From JBIQJD01 sp044507695 (GTDB lineage Bacteria; Bacteroidota; Ignavibacteria; Ignavibacteriales; Ignavibacteriaceae), in NCBI GenBank assembly GCA_044507695.1, contig JBIQJD010000004.1, positions 1 through 64,000 of the forward strand: 64,000 nt of DNA, read 5' to 3'. Of the stretch, positions 29,197 through 37,059 are shown piece after piece; position 1 is the stretch's first letter; every line of letters starts with the position of its first letter. The notes beneath the pieces are model-generated. The model was not told the DNA's origin. It saw only the letters and a program-made list of their open reading frames with translations, and ran no database searches. The position numbers were made by a program, and so were the translations under genes.

Positions 29197-31176
29197 TTAT
29201 AATTTATAAATCTGCGGATTAGCCTGTTTTTCTTTTAATCCTTTAACCGGTGCTTTTTTATTTTCAGCTTCTTCTTCGGTATATGCAGGTGTCTCAAAAC
29301 GCAGTTTGTCTCTAAGTTTTTGGTACCGCTGAAGAATTGACTGATGTTTTAGAATTTCATCCTGCAGTTTTCTTTTCATTGTTTTGAATTTTGCAACCTG
29401 TCCGCGGTATTCTTCATATTCTATTTTTAAAGAATTAACAGATGATTCAACCTGTTCCATTTCACGCAAGGAATCAGAAATTTTTTCACGGAATGCCTGA
29501 AGCTGTTCTTCCTGTTCTCTTACTTCTGCTGTAACCTTTGTTTTTCTTTCCCGTGATTTATTAAAACTTTCAATCATCAGGTTCAATAATTCCTGCATGC
29601 TTTTTTCAAGAACAAATCTTTTCTTGTAAAGCATTTCTGTTTCAAGTTTAAGATCGTGGTTATAATTTTTACGGTCTCTTGTTTCATCTTCAAGTTTCTG
29701 AATATCGTTTCGCAGCAATTCTTTTTCTTTGTTCATATTGTTGAGAACCTGCTCAAGTGATTCAAGCTCAGCCTGGCGCATGTTCAATACACGTTCACTT
29801 TCCTCAAGTGCTGTAATTTTTTCAAACAGCATCTGATCTTTTTCATCAATATCTTTTTCTTTTTTAAGTGCAACGCGTTCAAGAATATTTCTTTTCTTGT
29901 TTATCTCATTTAATTCCTGGTTGAATTTCTGGAACATCTTTCCGAAACGTGCTTCAAGTTCAACATTTCCCTGTTCAATTTCTGCGCGTCTTTTTTCAAG
30001 CAGATTCACATAATCTCTCATTTTATCATTTTCTGCTTTAAGTTTTTCGGCTTCATCTTTTAATGCTGCAATCTTTTTATCAACTTCATTTTTTCTTGAT
30101 TCATAGGTGAGAAGTTCTTCCTTAATTGAGTTTATTCTTTTTTCTGATTCAAGCAGTTCTATGTTGAGAGTTGATAATCTTCTTGCTTTAATGCCGAGTG
30201 TCTGCTCAATTGCAAAAAGCTCCTTCTGCTTTGAATTATTTTCCTGCAGAAGTTTTTCATACTGAATATTCAGCTCATCTAATTCTTTATTCTTTTCCTG
30301 AAGTTCTTTTTCAAGTGTAACTGAATTTAGTTCAAGCTTTGTTACAGCATCTTCTTTCTCAGCAATACTGCTTTTAAGATTTGTAAGTAATTCTTTTTTA
30401 AATTTTTCTTCATCAGAAAGCTGCACAATATTTTTTCTGATGGAATGTTCTTCTTCTTTTAATGCGGAAATTTTATTTAGAGAATCCTGGTGCTCGGTTT
30501 CAAATGATGCAATGCGTGTATTTAAATCGCTTAATTCATTTTCCCGTTTGATGATGCTGCTGCGCAGTTCTTCTTCCTGCTGCTTCAGCGTGGAAATAAT
30601 TTCTTCATTTCTGCGGATTTCCTCTTCAAGCTCTTTTTGCCTTGCAATCAGTTCACGTTCGCGGAGTTCAATTTCATTCAGGCTTGCCAATCTTTCATCT
30701 TCAAGCTCTTCCAGATTTTGCTTCTTCTTTGTCAGTTCATCAAGATGCTGCTGCACCTCATCCAGATTGGATTGAAACTCCTGCTGCTGATTAATTAACT
30801 CCTGCCGTTCTTCTGCCTTTTCACCAAAATCAACAGAAGAATTTTCCACGGAGTTTTCGAGATCGGATATCCGGTTAGAATAAGAAAGAATTGTATTCTG
30901 AAGGTCATCCTTCATTTCATTCAGGCTTGCAATTCTTTCCTGCAAAGAACTTATATGATCTTTAGCCTGCTGGGCTTCAAGCTGGAGCTGTTCAATTTCA
31001 ACTTTAATTGAATTGCGTTCTTCATTCAGCTTTGCAGCTTCTGAACGCATCTTCTTTAAAACTTCATCAAGTTTCTTAATATTATCCTGTTTTGCAGCAA
31101 TAAAATGAAGCTGTGTTTTTAACTCTTCATTTTCTTTACGTAATTCAATCACTTCCCTGGAATTAAATAAGCCCAT
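29197..31176 (-). CDS. Long coiled-coil protein of unknown function
   Basis: 659 residues with no signal peptide or membrane segment. Nearly the whole chain (residues 10-630) is heptad coiled coil rich in Glu, Lys, Leu and Gln (for example LEELEDERLASLNEIELRE). A short non-coiled N-terminus (MGLFNSREVIELRKENEEL) and a basic tail flank it. There is no Walker A or B motif, so it is not an SMC or Rad50 ATPase. It may be a cytoskeletal or scaffolding filament like crescentin-type or TerB-linked coils (inference only). AAGGAG lies before the ATG. It is flanked by dacB, a peptidoglycan enzyme, so a cell-shape role is possible but unproven. Confidence 0.75.
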   Translation of the reverse strand: MGLFNSREVIELRKENEELKTQLHFIAAKQDNIKKLDEVLKKMRSEAAKLNEERNSIKVEIEQLQLEAQQAKDHISSLQERIASLNEMKDDLQNTILSYSNRISDLENSVENSSVDFGEKAEERQELINQQQEFQSNLDEVQQHLDELTKKKQNLEELEDERLASLNEIELRERELIARQKELEEEIRRNEEIISTLKQQEEELRSSIIKRENELSDLNTRIASFETEHQDSLNKISALKEEEHSIRKNIVQLSDEEKFKKELLTNLKSSIAEKEDAVTKLELNSVTLEKELQEKNKELDELNIQYEKLLQENNSKQKELFAIEQTLGIKARRLSTLNIELLESEKRINSIKEELLTYESRKNEVDKKIAALKDEAEKLKAENDKMRDYVNLLEKRRAEIEQGNVELEARFGKMFQKFNQELNEINKKRNILERVALKKEKDIDEKDQMLFEKITALEESERVLNMRQAELESLEQVLNNMNKEKELLRNDIQKLEDETRDRKNYNHDLKLETEMLYKKRFVLEKSMQELLNLMIESFNKSRERKTKVTAEVREQEEQLQAFREKISDSLREMEQVESSVNSLKIEYEEYRGQVAKFKTMKRKLQDEILKHQSILQRYQKLRDKLRFETPAYTEEEAENKKAPVKGLKEKQANPQIYKL

Positions 31177-31266
31177 TGGATTTATCTCCTTTAATCATAG
31201 TACAACACGCATTAATGGAAATGAACTTAAATATAAGTTGAATAATTCGCAATCTCACCGCACAAG

Positions 31267-32697
31267 CTATTTAAGCGCCGATAACATGCTCATGAGATTT
31301 GTGTGAATCTCGTTTATCTCCGCGATTCTGCCCGGAAAATTATTTGCAATAAAGCTGAAGGTAATTAGTTTTCCGTTTTCATCTTTTACATAACCTGAAT
31401 GGCTTCTGACGCCGTTTATCAATCCGGTTTTAACCCAAGCTTTTTTTCCATCTTTAAGATTGAAAACAACAAGTGAATTGAAAAATGAATCGAACGTTTT
31501 TTGTCTGCTCATAAATGCAAGCAGGTCAGCCATCATTTTTGCGGTTATCATATTTGTGCGGGATAAACCGGAGCCATCATATAGATCAAATCCTTCTGTG
31601 GAGATTTCTGCAGAATCAAGAAATGATTTAATTGTTTTTATTCCGTTTTCGGTACTGACTGTTCCGGTTTTCTCAACGGCAATTGTTTTAAGCAAATGTT
31701 CTGTATAAAGATTAAATGAAATTTTATTAATTGTGTAAACAATATCTTTTAATGGAGGAGAAATAGTTGTATGAATTAATGATGCCTGGCTGAAAACTTT
31801 TTTGCTGTCTGTTTTAGCGGCAGGAAGTGAAACATCTATCCCGTTTTTCTTTAAATAAGAAGTGAAATACTGTGCAGCAAATAAAGGCGGATCTGGCATT
31901 GATCCTTTAATTGAAAACTCATCAACTCCGGCTGGAATAGTACCACGAAGCACTGCGGAATAATCTCCGGGACCGGCATAAATATAACCATTATCGCCAG
32001 AGCCTTCCGGTCCGGTTTTCATATAATTTTTAAATGTAAGATTTTCAATTACTGGTTCTGTTCTTAAAACTTCTGCCGGGCCGCCAACAATTGAGGATGG
32101 TTTAAAAAATAAATAGTAGAGGTTATCATTTATTGTAAGTGAGTTTGGACCAGCACCGTAGTAATTTCCAATATCAATCCAAGGCCAGTAATCCGGCACT
32201 GTTTGATCATCAAAAAAGAAAGCATCAGCAATTACGGCTCCGTTTATTTTAGAGATACCTGCTTTTTTGATTGCGTCTGCCCAGCTCATCATCAAACTAT
32301 CTAATGGCAGGGAGCCTTTTGTTTTATTGGAACCTAAAGTAGGATCACCGCCGCCCTGAATGAAGATGTTACCATCTAAAATTCCGTTCGTAATTTTTCC
32401 TTCATAATAAAGATTTGTTTTGAAGGTATAATCTTCTCCAAGAAGCTGCAATGCTGCGGAGGTTGTAAATACTTTTAATCCTGATGCAGGAGCAAGACTC
32501 ATTTCTTCATTAAGAGAAATTATTTCTTTTCCTGATTCAACATACCTTGCATAAACTCCCCATTGGCCGTGGTACAATGCTTTGGATGATGCTGTTTGTT
32601 CAACCTTCTGCTGAAGTCCGGAACTATTTTGAGCATTGTTTAATCCGCAAAAGAGAAAGAGAATTATTGTGAACAGGAGGAAGCGAAAAGATTTCAT
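31267..32697 (-). CDS. dacB: D-alanyl-D-alanine carboxypeptidase/endopeptidase, PBP4 type (S13)
   Basis: 476 residues. A signal peptide ends near LNNAQ (residue 23). The S13 active-site motifs are seen: Ser72-Gly-Leu-Lys75 in SLAPASGLKVFT, the YDGSGLSRTNMI segment, and WVKTGLINGV. Also typical are IQGGGDPTLG and the inserted domain between motifs I and II. It trims or cuts cross-links of peptidoglycan in the periplasm. AAGGAT precedes the ATG. It lies upstream of the coiled-coil gene on the same strand, 90 bp apart. Confidence 0.95.
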   Translation of the reverse strand: MKSFRFLLFTIILFLFCGLNNAQNSSGLQQKVEQTASSKALYHGQWGVYARYVESGKEIISLNEEMSLAPASGLKVFTTSAALQLLGEDYTFKTNLYYEGKITNGILDGNIFIQGGGDPTLGSNKTKGSLPLDSLMMSWADAIKKAGISKINGAVIADAFFFDDQTVPDYWPWIDIGNYYGAGPNSLTINDNLYYLFFKPSSIVGGPAEVLRTEPVIENLTFKNYMKTGPEGSGDNGYIYAGPGDYSAVLRGTIPAGVDEFSIKGSMPDPPLFAAQYFTSYLKKNGIDVSLPAAKTDSKKVFSQASLIHTTISPPLKDIVYTINKISFNLYTEHLLKTIAVEKTGTVSTENGIKTIKSFLDSAEISTEGFDLYDGSGLSRTNMITAKMMADLLAFMSRQKTFDSFFNSLVVFNLKDGKKAWVKTGLINGVRSHSGYVKDENGKLITFSFIANNFPGRIAEINEIHTNLMSMLSALK

Positions 32698-32800
32698 TTT
32701 ATCCTTACGTTGTTGTGATTAATTTATTCCGAGAACATTTCAATAAGTTTTAACATGATTTTGTTTTGCACGGGCTTTTTAATGGTTGTAATTTTTTTAA

Positions 32801-32932
32801 TTAATCTTGATTTATCAATAGTTCTGCTTTTAATTCAATTTCCACTTCATATTTTAAACCGCTTTGTTCAAGAATATGCCTTGGAATTCGAATACCTTTG
32901 GAATTTCCTATTTTTATTATCTTCGTTTTCAT
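32801..32932 (-). pseudogene. MazE/AbrB-type antitoxin, truncated
   Basis: From the ATG at 32932 the frame reads MKTKIIKIGNSKGIRIPRHI then LEQSGLKYEVEIELK and stops after 43 residues. The first part is the swapped-hairpin DNA-binding domain of MazE/PemI antitoxins. The usual C-terminal toxin-binding tail is missing: a TAA cuts the frame, and the bases beyond still read QPLKSP, like the IKPIKSPR of full members. No MazF toxin follows. It is probably a decayed orphan antitoxin. The longer upstream frame to 33049 has no supporting start. Confidence 0.6.
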
Positions 32933-33108
32933 TTTACTTATTGTTGTGTGACTACAAAGTAATTTCTTTTCAGCATCAATCTCAAGTGCAGGAGTAACAG
33001 ATGGAATCAGATTCTCAATTAGAATAATTATGAACATCTTATTCATCATTCATTTGAATTAAAATAAATAAAAAGTTATGTTCACGGGCAGATTTAACTT
33101 AAGGAACT

Positions 33109-34230
33109 ATGGAAACACAAAAATCCACACGTCTGCTTTCCCTTGATGTATTCAGAGGTATAACAATTGCGGGAATGATCCTGGTAAATAATCCGGGAAG
33201 CTGGTCACATATCTATCCTGCATTAGGACATGCAAAATGGCATGGAGTTACTCCAACAGATTTAATTTTTCCTTTCTTTCTTTTTATAGTGGGTGTAGCA
33301 ATTACATATTCCCTAACAAAGCGGAAGGAAAGAGGAGATAACCAAAATAAATTGCTGCTGCAGATTTTCAGAAGAAGTGTTATACTTTTTGCGTTAGGAA
33401 TTATTCTTCACGGGTTTCCGAATTACGATTTTTCGGATATAAGAATTCCTGGTGTACTTCAGAGAATTGCAGTTGTTTATTTTTTTGCTTCATTAATTTT
33501 TCTTAAAGGAAGCATAAAAACCGTTACATACATTGCAGCAGCACTTCTTATAATTTACTGGATGCTGATGGCACTTGTACCGGTTCCCGGTGTTGGTTAT
33601 CCTAACTTTGAACCGGCAACAAATCTTGGTGCATGGCTGGATAATCTTCTGCTTCACGGTCATCTATGGAAATCTACAAGGGTATGGGATCCGGAAGGAA
33701 TTTTAAGTACAATTCCCGCAATATCAACCGCACTAATTGGGGTTGTTACAGGCAATTGGCTGAGAAAAAAAATTAACGAAGCAGAAAAAGTTGTGTGGAT
33801 GTTTGTTTGGGGATCGTTTTTGATGCTTGGGGGAATTATTATTGATATGTGGTTTCCGATTAATAAAAGTATATGGACATCATCATACGTTCTATACACC
33901 GGTGGAATGGCTCTTTTCTTTCTTGCAATCTGTTATTGGCTTATTGATATAAATGGATATAAATGGTGGACAAAACCATTTGTCGTATACGGATTAAATG
34001 CCATCACAGTTTTTTTTCTTTCGGGAATTGCAGCACGGCTGATGAATATTATAAAGGTTACTAATTCAGGCGGTGAGGAAGTTGCGCTGAAAACTTATTT
34101 ATATCAAACATTTTTTACACCATTCTTTAGTCCGATAAATGCTTCATTAGCCTGGGCAATTTGTTATGTAATTGTATGGCTGGGATTAATGTGGATTCTG
34201 TACGCAAATAAAATTTTTATTAAGGTTTGA
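33109..34230 (+). CDS. Heparan-alpha-glucosaminide N-acetyltransferase-like membrane protein (NagX/DUF5009 type)
   Basis: 373 residues. The N-terminus (RLLSLDVFRGITIAGMILVN, then HAKWHGVTPTDLIFPFFLF) is the signature of the HGSNAT/NagX acyltransferase family (COG4299). About ten hydrophobic segments run through the protein, ending WLGLMWILYANKIFIKV. Relatives transfer an acetyl group across the membrane to amino sugars; bacterial members sit near glycan-degradation genes. AAGGA precedes the ATG. It stands upstream of the sigma-54 activator gene, 66 bp apart. Substrate and direction are inferred from family only. Confidence 0.88.
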   Translation: METQKSTRLLSLDVFRGITIAGMILVNNPGSWSHIYPALGHAKWHGVTPTDLIFPFFLFIVGVAITYSLTKRKERGDNQNKLLLQIFRRSVILFALGIILHGFPNYDFSDIRIPGVLQRIAVVYFFASLIFLKGSIKTVTYIAAALLIIYWMLMALVPVPGVGYPNFEPATNLGAWLDNLLLHGHLWKSTRVWDPEGILSTIPAISTALIGVVTGNWLRKKINEAEKVVWMFVWGSFLMLGGIIIDMWFPINKSIWTSSYVLYTGGMALFFLAICYWLIDINGYKWWTKPFVVYGLNAITVFFLSGIAARLMNIIKVTNSGGEEVALKTYLYQTFFTPFFSPINASLAWAICYVIVWLGLMWILYANKIFIKV

Positions 34231-34295
34231 TTTTCAACTGCAGTTTAATCTAATTCTGATTTTAAAAGATTTAAAGAACTAAATTCCTGTCCTTT

Positions 34296-36032
34296 ATGCA
34301 CGATTTGAACGAAACACAGCAAATGTTCCAGAAAAAATCCGGAGAAGTGTTAAGCCGGATATCCACATTATTTATGGAGCTTAACTCCGAGCTTAAAAAC
34401 AATTCTGTTCCGCCTGAAATCACTAAAAAAGTAGATAAGCTTTTTAAAATCTTTCTCGAATCAAATCAAGGTTTAACATCAGAAATGATGAAGCTGTTTG
34501 ATGAAACAACAAAGTTTGAGAAGAAGATCAATCAGCTAAAAGAAGATAAACGAAAACTTGAAGTACTGTATTCATCGGGAATTCTGTTTACAACAGAAAC
34601 AGAAATGAAAATGCTGATGGAGCTTGCAATCAAAACGATTATTAATGAACTGAAAGCTGATGAAGGTTTCATTATTCTTAGAGGTGAAAATAAAGATGAA
34701 GATCTTATAATTGCAAAGAATATGGAACCGGATGAAAATCCGGAAGCGCTTGAAATGAGCACAACAGTAATTAAAAATACAATTGAAGGCTCAGCTCCGG
34801 TGCATGTTAATGATACTGCAAAGGATGATAAATTTGCACAGCTTAACAGTATAACAAGACTTGGAATTTCATCTGTTCTTTGTGTACCGCTTGTTTCAGG
34901 CACAAAGGTATTAGGTGCAGTTTATATTGATAGAAGAAACAAAGAAAATCCTTTCACGCAAAATGATCTGATGTTTCTGCTTTCTTTTGCAAAACAGGTT
35001 GTACGCGGTTTGGAAATTTCAATGGAGATTACTTCACTTGAGAAAAAATTATTGACAGAAGCAATTATAAAATTTGAAGATCTCCGCAAAGAATTTAAAT
35101 GTGATAATATAATCGGCTCGGGCAGGAAACTGTTTGAAGTTTTAAAAATAGCAGCAAAGATTTCTTCAACAGATGCATCAGTTGTTATACTTGGTGAAAA
35201 CGGAACCGGAAAAGATCTTCTTGCAAGAGCAGTTCATGAAAACAGCAGAAGAGCAAACAAACCTTTTGTTACAATTGATTGCGGAGCCATTCCTGCTGAT
35301 CTGCTTGAGTCTGAATTATTTGGTTATGAGAGCGGTGCTTTTACAGGTGCCACAAAATCAAAACCGGGTAAGCTTGAGATTGCAGACGGCGGTACATTAT
35401 TCCTTGATGAAATTGGAGAGATGAGCGTAAATCTTCAGGCAAAACTTTTAAGAGTACTGCAAACAAAGGAAATTGAAAGGCTGGGATCGGTAAATACTAA
35501 AAAGATTGATATACGTGTTCTTTGTGCTACAAACAGAAATATAAATGAAATGATTGCTCAGGGAAAATTCAGGGAAGATCTTTACTACAGATTAAAAGTT
35601 ATTGAGTTAACAGTTCCTCCTTTAAGAGAAAGAAGGGAAGATATTGAAGAGCTTACAAACTATTTCTTAAAGAAGCATAAACAGATCGATAAAATACTGC
35701 AGATTTCTTCCGAAGCAATTGAAGTGCTTGAGGAATATTCCTGGCCGGGAAATATCCGTGAACTTGAAAATGTAATTCTGAGATGTGTTGTGCTTGCAAA
35801 AGGAGATGTAATAAAGCAGGAGGATCTTCCATCAGAAATAATTGAAAAAACTTCTGATGAACCACAGATTAAATTGGGCCGTTCTTTGCTTGATGCTGAA
35901 ACTGAATTCAGAAGAATGTACATAATAAAAACTTTGCGCAAGTGCCAATCAAAAGCTGAAGCCGCACAGCAGCTTGGCATAAACAGAACACACTTCTATA
36001 AACTTCTTTCCCAGTTAGAAATTGATCTTTAA
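34296..36032 (+). CDS. Sigma-54-dependent transcriptional activator with GAF domain
   Basis: 578 residues. A short coiled coil (residues 60-90) leads into a GAF sensor domain (about 95-245). The AAA+ domain has Walker A GENGTGKD, the sigma-54 contact loop ESGAFTGATK, Walker B GGTLFLDEIGEM, the FREDLYYRLKV segment and WPGNIRELENV. A Fis-type helix-turn-helix ends it (KAEAAQQLGINRTHFYKLL). It binds enhancer sites and drives open-complex formation by RNA polymerase with sigma-54; the GAF domain probably senses a small molecule. No receiver domain is present, but a receiver-like stub gene follows at 36207. The ATG lacks a clear Shine-Dalgarno site. Its targets are not visible here. Confidence 0.95.
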   Translation: MHDLNETQQMFQKKSGEVLSRISTLFMELNSELKNNSVPPEITKKVDKLFKIFLESNQGLTSEMMKLFDETTKFEKKINQLKEDKRKLEVLYSSGILFTTETEMKMLMELAIKTIINELKADEGFIILRGENKDEDLIIAKNMEPDENPEALEMSTTVIKNTIEGSAPVHVNDTAKDDKFAQLNSITRLGISSVLCVPLVSGTKVLGAVYIDRRNKENPFTQNDLMFLLSFAKQVVRGLEISMEITSLEKKLLTEAIIKFEDLRKEFKCDNIIGSGRKLFEVLKIAAKISSTDASVVILGENGTGKDLLARAVHENSRRANKPFVTIDCGAIPADLLESELFGYESGAFTGATKSKPGKLEIADGGTLFLDEIGEMSVNLQAKLLRVLQTKEIERLGSVNTKKIDIRVLCATNRNINEMIAQGKFREDLYYRLKVIELTVPPLRERREDIEELTNYFLKKHKQIDKILQISSEAIEVLEEYSWPGNIRELENVILRCVVLAKGDVIKQEDLPSEIIEKTSDEPQIKLGRSLLDAETEFRRMYIIKTLRKCQSKAEAAQQLGINRTHFYKLLSQLEIDL

Positions 36033-36206
36033 TCAAATAATTTAAATCGAAATTAAAAATACCCTCCGGCGGCGATGTCTCATACCACCGACAAATAATT
36101 ATATTCGATTGTCACCTATTTAATAAATCAATCCTGAATTGATGTAAAAAAATATCATTTGTAATTGGTACGCCGTTTGTTTTCAAAAGAATAAATCCAA
36201 TTACTT

Positions 36207-36422
36207 ATGAAGAAGCCAATACTTGTTCTTAATGAAGATCTGCAGGAGCTTCGAAAGCTGAGAGAAGTACTTACTAAGGAGGGATTTAACATAATAACCT
36301 CAACAGATAAGGAGACAGCTATTGAACTCTGCAGGCATATAAATTTTTTATACGTGCTAGGGCCTGCACATCTGCTTGGTTTTAACAGCACGGATAATGA
36401 TGACCCTAAGTCCGGTAAATAA
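36207..36422 (+). CDS. Receiver-domain-like stub protein
   Basis: 71 residues. The start MKKPILVLNEDLQELRKLRE, the middle FNIITSTDKETAIEL and the FLYVLG strand follow the first half of a response-regulator receiver fold. The segment that would carry the phospho-acceptor Asp and everything after it is absent; the chain ends in a hydrophilic tail (NSTDNDDPKSGK). The acidic pair after strand one is reduced to Glu-Asp. It is either a remnant or a small non-phosphorylated partner. It sits 174 bp after the sigma-54 activator, without a good ribosome-binding site. Confidence 0.55.
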   Translation: MKKPILVLNEDLQELRKLREVLTKEGFNIITSTDKETAIELCRHINFLYVLGPAHLLGFNSTDNDDPKSGK

Positions 36423-36461
36423 TTAATTAACTACTTTCATCAAACATTTCAGGAGAACAAA

Positions 36462-37001
36462 ATGAAAAAATTCTTTTCCACTCTTTTTATCCTGGTTCTT
36501 TTCCTTTCCGCTTCAGCGTTTGCGCAATACAAAGTTGGAAAGAACACAGCCGGAATTCTTGGCGGATTTGGCGGCGGCGGATTGTCAGGTACAGGTTCAA
36601 TTCCAATTTCACTTGAATACAACTTTTTGAATTTTGAAGAAAAAATTCACGGCGGAATTTTCGCTTCTTATTCTTCATCTTCTGAAGAATATAACTTTGG
36701 TTTCTGGAACGGCGAATGGACATATACCTACATTATAGTTGCTGCACAGGCTAACTATCATTTTTCACCAGGTGAATCATTCGATCCGTTTGTTGGAGTA
36801 GCGCTTGGGTATAATATTGGTTCTGCTTCATGGGAATGGAAATCTAACGGTACCGGTGCAAGCCCTGCAGCAGCAACTGCCGGCGGATTTTTTTACAGCG
36901 GACAGGCTGGCTTCAATTACTGGTTCAGCGAAGGATTGGCAGTTCAGGTTAGAGCAGGTTATTATCCTTACATTGCTGCCGGTTTAACTTTTGGTTTATA
37001 A
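36462..37001 (+). CDS. Small outer-membrane beta-barrel protein
   Basis: 179 residues. AGGAG precedes the ATG. A signal peptide ends ASAFAQ (residue 21). The mature chain has Gly-rich hairpins (GGFGGGGLSG) and alternating aromatic strands (IHGGIFASYSS, TYIIVAAQANYHFSPG, DPFVGVALGYNIG) and ends in a strand AAGLTFGL. This fits an eight-stranded OmpX/OmpA-type barrel. A terminator directly follows, so it is a separate unit from the propeller gene. The role is unknown. Confidence 0.78.
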   Translation: MKKFFSTLFILVLFLSASAFAQYKVGKNTAGILGGFGGGGLSGTGSIPISLEYNFLNFEEKIHGGIFASYSSSSEEYNFGFWNGEWTYTYIIVAAQANYHFSPGESFDPFVGVALGYNIGSASWEWKSNGTGASPAAATAGGFFYSGQAGFNYWFSEGLAVQVRAGYYPYIAAGLTFGL

Positions 37002-37012
37002 AAATTATTCTT

Positions 37013-37044
37013 GCTCTCTGCCCCAAAGGCAGAGAGTATTTTTT
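37013..37044 (+). terminator. Rho-independent terminator after small barrel gene
   Basis: A CTCTCTGCC/GGCAGAGAG stem with a CCAAA loop is followed by a T-run; the next gene starts 16 bp later. Confidence 0.9.
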
Positions 37045-37059
37045 GAATGGAGGAAAAAG

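Noticed and set aside
30440..30775. Plus-strand Ser/Cys-rich ORF
   Set aside because: It is the antisense shadow of the Glu/Leu-rich coiled-coil gene; its composition follows from that.
29197..31176. SMC or Rad50-type ATPase
   Set aside because: No Walker A, signature or Walker B motif at either end of the coiled coil.
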